Position numbers and translations under genes: made by a program. The notes under the pieces are model-generated. The model was not told the DNA's origin and did no database searches. It worked only from the letters and a program-made list of their open reading frames with translations. A DNA stretch of 64,000 bases from UBA8337 sp965662725 (GTDB lineage: Bacteria > Pseudomonadota > Alphaproteobacteria > RS24). Shown here one piece after another: positions 52,527 to 61,255 of this stretch (positions within the stretch are counted from its first letter, which is position 1; every line of letters starts with the position of its first letter). The stretch is from contig CBFIIT010000001.1 in NCBI GenBank assembly GCA_965662725.1, forward strand, positions 1 through 64,000, written 5' to 3'.

Positions 52527-52972
52527 TATACGCCTTCTTCCGATGCGTCTTCTTCTGACCCGTTTTCGGGCAAATCGCGGCGCACATCATCTGAGGCCAA
52601 TAATTTATCCATATCGGCAGCGCGGTCAAAACTGTCATCCAATTGAAACTTGAAATCCGGCACATATTTCAAATGCAATCCGACCAATACCGGCTTTTTC
52701 AAACGCGGCACATCTTCGTTTAAGAGATGAATAATCTTGTCGCCATTTTCGCCGCCCAAGGGCATCACATAGGCAGTGGCGTGGCGCAAATCCGGCGAGA
52801 CGCGCACTTGTGTCACTGTCAGGCTGGCGCGTTTTAAAATCTTCGGCTCAAAATCAAAGCGATGCAAAACCTCGCTCAAACGCTGCCGCAATACTTCGCC
52901 GACCCGCAATTGCCTTTGGCTCGGCGGCTTGCCGGCAAGGTTTTTCTTTGAAGACCCGTCACCCGACATCAT
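52526..52972 (-). CDS. rbfA: 30S ribosome-binding factor A
   Basis: RbfA, 148 residues with a KH-like fold. The N-terminal QLRVGEVLRQRLSEVL and the central VTQVRVSPDLRHATAYV blocks are typical; residues after about 120 form an acidic tail (SEEDASEEGV). It helps mature the 5' end of 16S rRNA and supports cold growth. It lies 19 bp downstream of infB. Confidence 0.94.
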   Translation of the reverse strand: MMSGDGSSKKNLAGKPPSQRQLRVGEVLRQRLSEVLHRFDFEPKILKRASLTVTQVRVSPDLRHATAYVMPLGGENGDKIIHLLNEDVPRLKKPVLVGLHLKYVPDFKFQLDDSFDRAADMDKLLASDDVRRDLPENGSEEDASEEGV

Positions 52973-52991
52973 CGTCGCGCCGTCATCTCAC

Positions 52992-55484
52992 TCAATCATC
53001 CAGCGTGCGGGCCACTTCTTCGACCTCATAGCACTCAATGACATCACCGGCTTTCAAATCCGAATGGTTTTCAAACGCCATACCGCATTCTTGCCCTGAC
53101 TGAACTTCTTTCACTTCATCTTTAAAGCGGCGCAGAGATGATAATTCGCCTTCATGAATGACAATATCATCGCGAATGAGGCGCACTTTCGCGCCACGGC
53201 GCACCATGCCCTCTTCGATCAAACAACCGGCCGCCTTATCGCCTTTGCCGACGGCAAACACTTCCAAAACCTTCGCCGTGCCAAGCGCTGTTTCGCGCAA
53301 TTCAGGCGACAACATGCCGGCCATGGCGGCTTTCAAATCATCGACCAAATCGTAAATCACATTGTAATAGCGAATTTCAATGCCTTCCGCTTCAGCCGCG
53401 CTGCGCGCTTGCCCATTGGCGCGGACATTAAAGCCCATAATCACCGCATTGGAAGCAGTGGCCAAAGTGACGTCGCTTTCAGTAATACCGCCAACACCGG
53501 TATGTACGACGCGGGCCGCCACTTCCTCATTACCGAGTTTTTCCGCCGCTTGCGCAATCGCTTCTACCGAGCCCTGCACATCGCCTTTAACAACCAATGT
53601 GATTTCGGATTTTTCGGCATTTTGCAGCTGGTTCATCATCTGATCCAAAGAAGCAGCGCGCGGGCCCGATGTGGTCGCTTTGTCGCGCGATTTACGCGCC
53701 CGATATTCCGCCACTTCACGCGCCTTTGCTTCGCTACTGACAACAGTCAATATCTCACCGGCACCGGGCGCCGCACCGGCCCCCAAAACCTCAACCGGCA
53801 TAGCCGGTCCGGCCGATTTCACCTGTTGACCATTATCGTCAATCAAAGCGCGCACACGGCCCGATTCTTGACCGACAACGAAAATATCACCGACATTCAA
53901 CGTGCCGCGCTGCACCAAAACCGTCGCCACGGCGCCGCGCCCCTTATCCAGCTTGGCCTCAATGACAATGCCTTCCGCATCACGGTCGGCTTTGGCTTTC
54001 AGCTCCATCAATTCGGCCTGCAAAGCAACCGCTTCCAACAGATTATCCAGCCCGTCGCCGGTTTGCGCCGATACTTCAATCATTTGCGTATCGCCGCCCA
54101 TATCTTCAGAGATGATTTCATGCGTCAGCAAATCATTTTTAACCCGCGTCGCATCGGCTTCCGGCTTATCCATTTTATTAATTGCGACAATCATCGGCGC
54201 CTCCGCCGCTTTCGCATGATTGATCGCCTCGACGGTTTGCGGCATCACGCCGTCATCACCGGCAACTACCAAAATGACAATATCAGTGACTTTGGCACCG
54301 CGTGCACGCATGGCGGTAAAGGCAGCATGGCCTGGCGTATCGATAAAAGTAATCACTTCGCCATTGGCGGTCTCGGTTTGATAGGCACCAATATGTTGGG
54401 TGATACCGCCGGCTTCGCCATCCGCCACTTTCGCCGCGCGCAGCGCATCCAAAAGTGAGGTTTTACCGTGGTCGACATGGCCCATAACCGTCACGACAGG
54501 CGGGCGTGAGCTTTTATCACCATCGTCATCATCGGCGGTGACAATCGCGTCTTCAACATCGCTCTCAGAAACGCGGCGCACTTTATGGCCCAAATCTTCG
54601 GCAACGATTTGCGCCGTATCGGCGTCGATCACATCATTGATTTGCGCCATCACGCCTTGCTGCATCAGCACTTTAATCACATCGACAGCGCGCTCAGCCA
54701 TCCGATTGGCCAGCTCTTGAATGGTAATGGTATCGGGCAATTGCACCATACGTGCAACTTTTTCACCGCTCTCGGCGGAACCGGTTTGCCGCTTTTCGCG
54801 CTCTCGCCGCCGCCGCATAGAAGCCAGCGAACGCACCCGCTCCTCATCATTCAGCGCATCATTAATGGTCAGCTTACCGGCCCGACGGCGTCTTTCGCCG
54901 GCGCGTCGATCGGCGGCCGGACGTTTTTTCTCTTCTGCGCGCCGCTTATCATCTTCAACCGGCTTGCGCGCCGCCGGTTTAACCGAACGATCGGCTTCCG
55001 GTGCCGCCTCAACTTTTGGCGCAGTTTTGCCTTTGCGCGCACGTTCTTCCGCCAGCCGCGCTTCTTCAGCTTCTTTTTGCGCCCGTTCATCTGCCCGACG
55101 GGCCTCTTCCTCAGCCCGCTTTTTGGCGTCAATTTCTGCCTGTTTGGCTTCTTCAACGGCGCGTGTTTTGGCTTCTGCTACCGCCGCCAAACGTTTTTCC
55201 TGCTCGGCTTTAGATAGGCCGTCCGGCATGGCCGGCGCTTCAGGCGCGGCCGGTGTCTCAACCGGCGCTTCCGCTTCGGCGGTTTGCTCAACTTGTGCAT
55301 CGGCCGCTTCTTGTCCCGGCTTGACAATCCGCTTGCGGCGTTTTTCCACCAGAACCGATTTCGAGCGGCCATGCGAGAAGCTTTGGCGCACTTGTCCGCT
55401 TTCGACCGTGCGCTTTAGCGACAAGGTTTTGCCTGTGCCGCCTTCTTCTTTTTGACCTTCATCGCCTGTTTCTGCGTCGCTCAT
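52992..55484 (-). CDS. infB: translation initiation factor IF-2
   Basis: IF-2, 830 residues. The first 220 residues form a long, charged Ala/Glu/Arg-rich stretch, mostly helical, with the IF2-N segment near 200-250. The G domain has GHVDHGKTSLL, DTPGHAAF and NKMDKP; two beta-barrel domains and a C-terminal domain that binds fMet-tRNA follow. It brings initiator tRNA to the small subunit with GTP. The antisense frame of the charged N-terminal region gives long spurious reading frames. Confidence 0.97.
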   Translation of the reverse strand: MSDAETGDEGQKEEGGTGKTLSLKRTVESGQVRQSFSHGRSKSVLVEKRRKRIVKPGQEAADAQVEQTAEAEAPVETPAAPEAPAMPDGLSKAEQEKRLAAVAEAKTRAVEEAKQAEIDAKKRAEEEARRADERAQKEAEEARLAEERARKGKTAPKVEAAPEADRSVKPAARKPVEDDKRRAEEKKRPAADRRAGERRRRAGKLTINDALNDEERVRSLASMRRRREREKRQTGSAESGEKVARMVQLPDTITIQELANRMAERAVDVIKVLMQQGVMAQINDVIDADTAQIVAEDLGHKVRRVSESDVEDAIVTADDDDGDKSSRPPVVTVMGHVDHGKTSLLDALRAAKVADGEAGGITQHIGAYQTETANGEVITFIDTPGHAAFTAMRARGAKVTDIVILVVAGDDGVMPQTVEAINHAKAAEAPMIVAINKMDKPEADATRVKNDLLTHEIISEDMGGDTQMIEVSAQTGDGLDNLLEAVALQAELMELKAKADRDAEGIVIEAKLDKGRGAVATVLVQRGTLNVGDIFVVGQESGRVRALIDDNGQQVKSAGPAMPVEVLGAGAAPGAGEILTVVSSEAKAREVAEYRARKSRDKATTSGPRAASLDQMMNQLQNAEKSEITLVVKGDVQGSVEAIAQAAEKLGNEEVAARVVHTGVGGITESDVTLATASNAVIMGFNVRANGQARSAAEAEGIEIRYYNVIYDLVDDLKAAMAGMLSPELRETALGTAKVLEVFAVGKGDKAAGCLIEEGMVRRGAKVRLIRDDIVIHEGELSSLRRFKDEVKEVQSGQECGMAFENHSDLKAGDVIECYEVEEVARTLDD

Positions 55485-55490
55485 TCACTC

Positions 55491-56036
55491 TCACTCCTGT
55501 TCCTCACGGCCCAAATAGGCGGCAAGGCGCCGGTTTTCATCGGCCAAATTGCGGGCCCATCCGACATCGGTAAGCCCTGCATGTATCACATTTTCCCGCC
55601 CTAAGGCCATGGTCAATTCTTCGCCGCTCAAAGACGCGATAATCGGGATGTTTTGCGCTTTCGCTTTACCGCCCAATTTCCTTCGCCCATCGGCACCGGC
55701 ATTTTCAGCCATTACCAGCATTTTGACCCGGCCGGCCTTTAAAGCCGCTTCGACCTTGGCAAAACCGGTGACCAAGTGACCCGCCTTGCGGGCCAAGCCC
55801 AAAAGCGCAGCCAATTGGCGGCGCATCAGCATTTCCACCCGGTCAGCCAAATCGGCAACGGTTTTTTCGTTCGCCGCCAAACGCTCAACCAAAAGCCGAT
55901 TATTGCCGGTCCAAATCGCATTGCCCGGTAATTTACCGGCCAAATCAGGCGTCAGCACACCATCGGGCGCACGCACAAAGCGCAGCATATTGGCTGGCGT
56001 GTCGCGCTGTCCGGTAATATGACAAGCCTGGTCCAT
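55491..56036 (-). CDS. YlxR/L7Ae-like RNA-binding protein
   Basis: Protein of 181 residues that joins a YlxR (DUF448) domain and an L7Ae-like domain, as is common in alphaproteobacteria. The YlxR part (about 1-75) has CHITGQRDTPANMLRFV; the N-terminal motif keeps one of the two usual cysteines. The L7Ae-like part (about 76-165) has LLGLARKAGHLVTGF. It probably binds RNA or ribosome parts; the exact role is unclear. It lies 6 bp before infB and 21 bp after nusA, always in this position in the operon. Confidence 0.87.
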   Translation of the reverse strand: MDQACHITGQRDTPANMLRFVRAPDGVLTPDLAGKLPGNAIWTGNNRLLVERLAANEKTVADLADRVEMLMRRQLAALLGLARKAGHLVTGFAKVEAALKAGRVKMLVMAENAGADGRRKLGGKAKAQNIPIIASLSGEELTMALGRENVIHAGLTDVGWARNLADENRRLAAYLGREEQE

Positions 56037-56057
56037 GCGTCGGTTTCACCTTTCAGC

Positions 56058-57767
56058 CTATTGAGATGACGGCGTTTTAAACGCGCTTTCCGCATCCGGC
56101 ACATCACCGCTATTGGCTGAGATATCGGCTGCATCAGCACGCGCTTCTGCTTCAGCCTCGGCTGCCGCTTGTGCCGCCGCTTCAGCTTCTGCGGCGCGCT
56201 GTGCATCAAGCTCTTCTTGCGTAATCCAACCGGCCAAAACCCGCGCCGCCATAATCATGTTTTCGGCTTCTTCAGCACTGACATCAAAACCGTCCAAAAT
56301 ACCTTCTTGGCGGACGCGGCGACGTTCAACCGTTTCAAACCAACCGGTCAAATCATCGGTGACACAACCGGCGAAATCTTCCAATGACTTAATGTCATTT
56401 TCACCAAGCCGCACCAACATGGCCGGTGACAGACCTTCCATAGCGGCCAGCTCATCGGCAACACCCATTTCTTTCCTTTGCGCATCCAGCTTGGCATTTT
56501 CGCGATCCAAATAATCGCGCGCACGGTTTTGAATTTCTTGTGCCGTTTCCTCGTCAAAGCCCTCAATATAAGTAATTTCTTCGATCGGCACATAAGCCAC
56601 TTCTTCAACCGTTGCAAAACCTTCGGAAGCAAGCAATTGAGCAATCATTTCATCGACATCCAAGGCCTCCATAAACAAGCCGGTGCGCTCGGCAAATTCT
56701 GCCTGCCGCCGCTCGCTTTCCTGCGCCTCGGTCATAATATCAATATCCCAGCCGGTCAGTTGTGAGGCAAGCCGCACATTTTGACCGCGCCGACCAATCG
56801 CCAAGCTCAATTGCTCATCCGGCACCACCACTTCAATGCGCTGCACATCTTCATCCAGCACCACTTTGGTTACTTCGGCCGGGGCCAAAGCATTGACGAT
56901 GAAAGCCGCCGGGTCCGGCGACCATGGAATAATATCGACTTTTTCGCCTTGCAATTCATTGACCACGGCTTGCACGCGGCTACCGCGCATACCGACACAA
57001 GCGCCGACCGGGTCAATCCCCGGATCATTTGAAATGACGCCGATTTTGGCACGGCTGCCCGGGTCACGGGCGACAGCGCGCACTTCAATCACGCCATCAT
57101 AAATTTCCGGCACTTCCTGCATAAATAATTTCGACATAAAGGCCGGGTCGGTGCGCGACAAAATGATTTGCGGGCCGCGTTGCTCGCGCCGCACATTTTG
57201 AATATAGGCGCGAATGCGATCGCCGGGACGAAACACTTCGCGCGGAATAAGATTATCGCGCCGCACCACGGCTTCGCCACGACCCAAATCCAAAACCGCA
57301 TTGCCATATTCAACCCGCTTGACGACACCATTGATAATCTCGCCAACGCGGTCTTTAAATTCTTCATATTGACGCTCGCGCTCGGCATCGCGGACGCGCT
57401 GCACAATCACTTGCTTGGCCGCTTGTGTGGCAATCCGGCCAAATTCGACCGGCGGCAATTCATCGATGATTTCCTCGCCCAATACCGCATCCGGATTGTC
57501 GCGCTGCGCAATGGCGAGGGAAATTTCCGTATCGTCATTTTCCACCAGCTCAACAACCGTGACCACGCGCAATAATTTGGTTTCGCCGGTTTTCGGGTCG
57601 ATCTCGACACGAATATCGTTTTCAACGCCGTAACGCGCTTTCGCAGCTTTTTCAATCGCATCGGACATGGCTGACAGCACAATATCCATTTCAATGCCTT
57701 TTTCACGCGCCACCGCGTCGGCAATTTGCAACAGCTCCAACTTATTTGCACTAATTCCACTGGCCAT
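56058..57767 (-). CDS. nusA: transcription termination/antitermination factor NusA
   Basis: NusA, 569 residues. The N-terminal RNA-polymerase domain covers about 1-130, the S1 domain about 135-200 (EIINGVVKRVEYGNAVLDLG), and two KH domains about 205-345 (GACVGMRGSRVQAVVNEL and LAIGRRGQNVRLA). Two C-terminal acidic repeats follow, then an Ala/Glu-rich tail from about 520. It modulates pausing, rho-independent termination and rRNA antitermination. GGAGACG precedes the ATG. Confidence 0.96.
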   Translation of the reverse strand: MASGISANKLELLQIADAVAREKGIEMDIVLSAMSDAIEKAAKARYGVENDIRVEIDPKTGETKLLRVVTVVELVENDDTEISLAIAQRDNPDAVLGEEIIDELPPVEFGRIATQAAKQVIVQRVRDAERERQYEEFKDRVGEIINGVVKRVEYGNAVLDLGRGEAVVRRDNLIPREVFRPGDRIRAYIQNVRREQRGPQIILSRTDPAFMSKLFMQEVPEIYDGVIEVRAVARDPGSRAKIGVISNDPGIDPVGACVGMRGSRVQAVVNELQGEKVDIIPWSPDPAAFIVNALAPAEVTKVVLDEDVQRIEVVVPDEQLSLAIGRRGQNVRLASQLTGWDIDIMTEAQESERRQAEFAERTGLFMEALDVDEMIAQLLASEGFATVEEVAYVPIEEITYIEGFDEETAQEIQNRARDYLDRENAKLDAQRKEMGVADELAAMEGLSPAMLVRLGENDIKSLEDFAGCVTDDLTGWFETVERRRVRQEGILDGFDVSAEEAENMIMAARVLAGWITQEELDAQRAAEAEAAAQAAAEAEAEARADAADISANSGDVPDAESAFKTPSSQ

Positions 57768-57810
57768 TTTCGTCTCCTCAACTGGCTAACCCATCCATCG
57801 CGGATGCGGT

Positions 57811-58401
57811 TTATTTTCCTTTTGCGGCCCGCAAGCTCGCTTTCAATTCTGCTTCATCAGGCACCAAACGTGCCTCGGCAATATCCTCGAGCGCAAAGCC
57901 CAAAATCTGCGGCGCATCAAAGCCGTCCAATTGCACTTCCAAACGCGCTTCGCCATCGGCAAAACCTTCTACCCGACCGCGAAACCGCCTTTGCCCATCG
58001 ACCGCAATTTTCAGCCCTAATTTGGCTTCATGGCCGCTCCAACGCTCAAAATCAACCGCCCGTGTCAAAGGCCGCGCCACGCCTGGCGATGACACTTCCA
58101 GCGCATAAGTGCCGGCAATCGGATTTTCCACATCCAATATATCGGACAGCGCATGGCTTATCGCTTCGCATTGCTCAATGGTCAGTCCGGCTTCGTCATT
58201 TTCCGCCATGACTTGCAAAACCATTTTGCCGTCATCGCCGGTCATGCGAATACGCAATAAATGGAAGCCCAAGCTTTCAACCACCGGTGCGACCACTTCC
58301 AAAAGCGGGCGCGCCGGACCCGGCGCCAGTAAATGAGCCGCTTGGCGCGCATCATCGCCACTTGCGGCAAACTCATTTTCATCAAATATCGCTTCGTCCA
58401 T
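57811..58401 (-). CDS. rimP: ribosome maturation factor RimP
   Basis: RimP, 196 residues. The first domain has LEVVAPVVESLGFHLLRI and the central block CEAISHALSDILDVENPI with YALEVSSPGVARPL; the second, SH3-like domain has KLGLKIAVDGQRRFRG. About 35 N-terminal residues precede the fold. It assists 30S subunit maturation. It is the first gene of the nusA-infB operon and is preceded by a terminator and a 15-bp tandem repeat. Confidence 0.93.
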   Translation of the reverse strand: MDEAIFDENEFAASGDDARQAAHLLAPGPARPLLEVVAPVVESLGFHLLRIRMTGDDGKMVLQVMAENDEAGLTIEQCEAISHALSDILDVENPIAGTYALEVSSPGVARPLTRAVDFERWSGHEAKLGLKIAVDGQRRFRGRVEGFADGEARLEVQLDGFDAPQILGFALEDIAEARLVPDEAELKASLRAAKGK

Positions 58402-58488
58402 CTCGACCGCGTTCCCACATCACTTCGCCAAACCGTTCGCCATATCTGCAAGGCGCGTCCGGTGTTTTAAAATCGCTGCAATGCCGCA

Positions 58489-58533
58489 TCAGAAACGAAA
58501 ACGTCAGAAACGAAAACGTCAGGCACGAAAAAA
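58489..58533. repeat. 15-bp tandem repeat upstream of rimP
   Basis: TCAGAAACGAAAACG occurs twice without change, and a third degenerate copy (TCAGGCACGAAAAAA) runs into the trmB terminator. It lies about 90 bp upstream of the rimP start, inside the likely promoter region. Confidence 0.75.
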
Positions 58534-58554
58534 AGCGGGGCCTTTCGGCGTCCC
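58528..58554 (-). terminator. rho-independent terminator after trmB
   Basis: On the minus strand GGGACGCC and GGCCCC pair through a GAAA loop with a small AC bulge, and the stem is followed by a run of seven T. It lies 79 bp after the trmB stop and separates the metK-trmB and rimP-nusA units. Confidence 0.7.
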
Positions 58555-58632
58555 ACTTTATCAAAAGCAGCAACAATGTTCGGTCTTTATAGACCATTTA
58601 ACGCGCCGCGCAAGCTTTTCCTAGGCCCCAAA

Positions 58633-59376
58633 CTAAAGCGATGCAGGCCGCCTTTCGGCGCGGCGCGTGAACGTCAAATAACCGGGTGTGCGCCCGGCCG
58701 CTTTGGCTTTTGCCTCATAGCGCGTGCCCGGCCAGCCATCGGGCGGATTTTGCCAATCTGCCGATTGCGCAGCATGCCAGTCAAAACCACCATGCATCTT
58801 AATGTGAATAAGCGTCCAATCCACATAATCGGCGATATCACTGGCCACCAAAAACTGTCCGCCCGGCCGTAAGACCCTGAAAATCGCATCCAGATTGGCG
58901 GCACTGATAAAGCGCCTCTTATGATGGCGTTTTTTCGGCCATGGGTCAGGATATAAAAGATAGGCCGTGCCCAATGACGCATCGGGCAGCGCGTCCAAGA
59001 CATCGCGGGCATCATCATCATGCACGGCAATATTGCTTAGATTATCGGCTTCAATCGCCAATAATAATTTCGCCACACCATTTAAAAACGGCTCACAACC
59101 GATAAAACCGATATGCGGAGAGGCCGCCGCGCGCGCCGCCAAATGCTCACCACCGCCAAAACCTATTTCCAGCGCATAATCTTGTTTCGCTTCGTCAAAC
59201 CAGGCAGTCGGCGCCGGTGCGGCGAAATCCGGTCGCAAGCGCGGCAAGATATCATTCACCAAACGCGCTTGATTGGGATGCAGGCGATGGCCTTGTCGGC
59301 GCCCATAAATCAACCGCCGATTGACGGTTTCGGCATTTGCTGCTTTTTCGGCTTTATCTTTTGGCGTTTCAGCCAT
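58633..59376 (-). CDS. trmB: tRNA (guanine-N7-)-methyltransferase
   Basis: TrmB, 247 residues. The SAM site is LEIGFGGGEHLAARA, followed by GCEPFLNGVAKLL; the family motif PDPWPKKRHHKRRF and the RPGGQFLVASD strand are present. It makes m7G46 in the variable loop of tRNAs. It lies 24 bp after metK, which supplies its methyl donor, on the same strand. Confidence 0.94.
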   Translation of the reverse strand: MAETPKDKAEKAANAETVNRRLIYGRRQGHRLHPNQARLVNDILPRLRPDFAAPAPTAWFDEAKQDYALEIGFGGGEHLAARAAASPHIGFIGCEPFLNGVAKLLLAIEADNLSNIAVHDDDARDVLDALPDASLGTAYLLYPDPWPKKRHHKRRFISAANLDAIFRVLRPGGQFLVASDIADYVDWTLIHIKMHGGFDWHAAQSADWQNPPDGWPGTRYEAKAKAAGRTPGYLTFTRRAERRPASL

Positions 59377-59400
59377 TGGCAGAATTCGGCATCACACGGC

Positions 59401-60570
59401 TTAAAGCGCGGCTTTAATCGCCTCAGCCAGATCCGTACGCTCCCAGCTAAAGCCGCCATCGGCTTCCGGCGCGCGGCCAAAATGACCATAGGCCGCAGTG
59501 CGCGCATAAATCGGCTTGTTTAATTGCAAATGCTCGCGAATGCCGCGCGGGCTCAAATCCATCACTGCACCCAAGGCTTTTTCAAGGGCCGCTTCATCAA
59601 CCGACCCGGTGCCATGCGTATCGACATAAATCGACAAGGGCTGGGCGACGCCAATGGCATAGGAAAGCTGGATGGTGCAGCGCTCGGCAAGACCGGCGGC
59701 GACCACATTTTTCGCCAAATAGCGCGATGCATAAGCAGCCGAACGGTCAACCTTGGTCGGGTCTTTGCCGGAAAACGCACCGCCGCCATGCGGCGCAGCA
59801 CCGCCATAAGTATCAACAATGATTTTGCGGCCGGTCAGACCGGCATCACCATCAGGCCCGCCAATCACGAAAGTGCCGGTCGGATTGACATAAAACGCTT
59901 CTTCGGGACACATCCAACCTTCAGGCAATATATTTTCAACAAACGGACGCACCATTTCGCGCACATCATCTTGGCTCAAACCCTCATCATGCTGGGTTGA
60001 AACAACCACTGAGGTGGCGCGCACCGGCTTGCCGTTTTCATAAGCCAAAGTCACTTGGCTTTTGCTGTCAGGTCCAAAACCTTGAACCGCACCGGATTTA
60101 CGGGCAGCCGCCATATCGGCCAAAATTTTATGCGAAAAAGCAATCGGTGCCGGCATCAACTCATCGGTTTCGCGGCACGCATAACCGAACATAATGCCTT
60201 GGTCACCGGCACCCTCATCCTTATTACCGCCATCGGCATCAACACCTTGCGCAATATGCGCTGACTGGCCATGCACGCGGACCATGACTTCTGCATTTTT
60301 CCAGTGAAAGCCGTCTTGCTCATAGCCGATATCTTTTACCGCTTCGCGCGCCAGAGTTTCCATTTCTTCAGCGCTAACCAAACCATCGGGGCGCACTTCG
60401 CCGGCCATGACAATCAAATTTGTTGTGGTCAAGGTCTCAACTGCGACACGCGCTTCCGCTTCGCGGGCCAAAAATGCATCTAAAATCGTATCGGAAATGC
60501 GGTCACAAACCTTATCCGGATGGCCTTCAGATACTGATTCTGAAGTAAAAACATAATCTGAACGCGCCAT
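59401..60570 (-). CDS. metK: S-adenosylmethionine synthetase
   Basis: MetK, 389 residues from the ATG at 60570 (GGGAG six bases before). The start ARSDYVFTSESVSEGHPDK, split here at the HPDK motif, is typical; GAGDQGIMFGYA and the P-loop-like FSGKDPTKVDRSAAYA follow. It makes S-adenosylmethionine from methionine and ATP. The leader contains a long inverted repeat (60618-60665) of unknown role; it does not match SAM-II or SAM/SAH riboswitches as I remember them. Confidence 0.96.
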   Translation of the reverse strand: MARSDYVFTSESVSEGHPDKVCDRISDTILDAFLAREAEARVAVETLTTTNLIVMAGEVRPDGLVSAEEMETLAREAVKDIGYEQDGFHWKNAEVMVRVHGQSAHIAQGVDADGGNKDEGAGDQGIMFGYACRETDELMPAPIAFSHKILADMAAARKSGAVQGFGPDSKSQVTLAYENGKPVRATSVVVSTQHDEGLSQDDVREMVRPFVENILPEGWMCPEEAFYVNPTGTFVIGGPDGDAGLTGRKIIVDTYGGAAPHGGGAFSGKDPTKVDRSAAYASRYLAKNVVAAGLAERCTIQLSYAIGVAQPLSIYVDTHGTGSVDEAALEKALGAVMDLSPRGIREHLQLNKPIYARTAAYGHFGRAPEADGGFSWERTDLAEAIKAAL

Positions 60571-60617
60571 AATTGCTCCCGGGTCATTCAACGTATAGTC
60601 CAATTTGGCTTCTTATT

Positions 60618-60665
60618 GGCAGGCTCGACGCCCGACGTCAAGGGTCAAGCGCCGACAAGCCTGCC
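60618..60665. other. inverted repeat in the metK leader
   Basis: GGCAGGCT and AGCCTGCC form an 8-bp stem that can extend inward through TCG-x-CGC/GCG-x-CGA with single mismatches. It lies 48-95 bp upstream of metK and just beyond the stop of the HTH gene. It could be a terminator without a T-run, or a structured leader. Confidence 0.45.
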
Positions 60666-60672
60666 ACCAAAA

Positions 60673-61188
60673 TCAGTTTTTATCAGGCCCGGTAACGCGC
60701 GCAATGTCCGACACCATCGCCAATAGGCGGCGGCGTATCTTATCATCATCAATGCTCAAAAAAGCGCGGTTCAATTCAACCCCGGGACCGGATGAAATAA
60801 ACGCCATGAGCGGCGCTACCGGCGGGTCATCGCGCATCCCCTCATCATGCTCGTGATTATCCGCTTCTGTGCCAGCATTGTTTTGCGCATCGGTCTGGCC
60901 ATTCGTGCCGGATAGGTTTTCGCTCTCCGGCTCACCGCCATTATAAGAAAATTCAGTATCCTCCAGACCATCATAAAAATAGCCGACGGGCACATTTAAC
61001 GCCCGCGCCAATTCATAAATGCGACTGGCCGAAATACGGTTCAGCCCTTTTTCATATTTTTGCACTTGCTGAAATGTGACGCCTAATTTGCCACTTAAAT
61101 TTTCTTGGCTCAGGCCCAGCATTAAACGTCGCAATCGCACCCGCGCGCCGATATAGGCATCCAGTGCGCGCTCCCTTTTCTTCGGCAT
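60673..61188 (-). CDS. XRE-type helix-turn-helix regulator
   Basis: DNA-binding protein of 171 residues. The Cro/CI-type HTH (about 15-70) has RLRRLMLGLSQENLSGKLGVTFQQVQKYE-type order, shown here as LSQENLS and TFQQVQKYE. A 45-residue linker rich in Asn, Asp, Glu and Gly (about 80-125) follows, then a C-terminal helical segment (FISSGPGVELNRAFL) that probably dimerises or senses a ligand. This type of regulator is always found before metK in many alphaproteobacteria, but its target is unknown; control of metK is an inference. Confidence 0.87.
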   Translation of the reverse strand: MPKKRERALDAYIGARVRLRRLMLGLSQENLSGKLGVTFQQVQKYEKGLNRISASRIYELARALNVPVGYFYDGLEDTEFSYNGGEPESENLSGTNGQTDAQNNAGTEADNHEHDEGMRDDPPVAPLMAFISSGPGVELNRAFLSIDDDKIRRRLLAMVSDIARVTGPDKN

Positions 61189-61255
61189 AACGCCCCCCTT
61201 ATTATTGTTTTTATGACAAAACTATGCGGCAGGGCTGAAAGTGGCGCAAGTCGCT

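Noticed and set aside
53154..54458. 434-codon open frame antisense to infB
   Set aside because: Lies wholly opposite the conserved IF-2 gene, has no recognisable domain and an odd residue mix; it follows from the codon pattern of the sense gene.
54721..55455. 244-codon Ser/Arg/Ala-rich frame antisense to the infB N-terminal region
   Set aside because: Mirror image of the Ala/Glu/Arg-rich coding sequence of IF-2; low complexity and no ribosome site.
60571..60672. SAM/SAH or SAM-II riboswitch in the metK leader
   Set aside because: The GGAGCAA end resembles the SAM/SAH type, but the partner loop needed for the pseudoknot is missing and the SAM-II core is absent.
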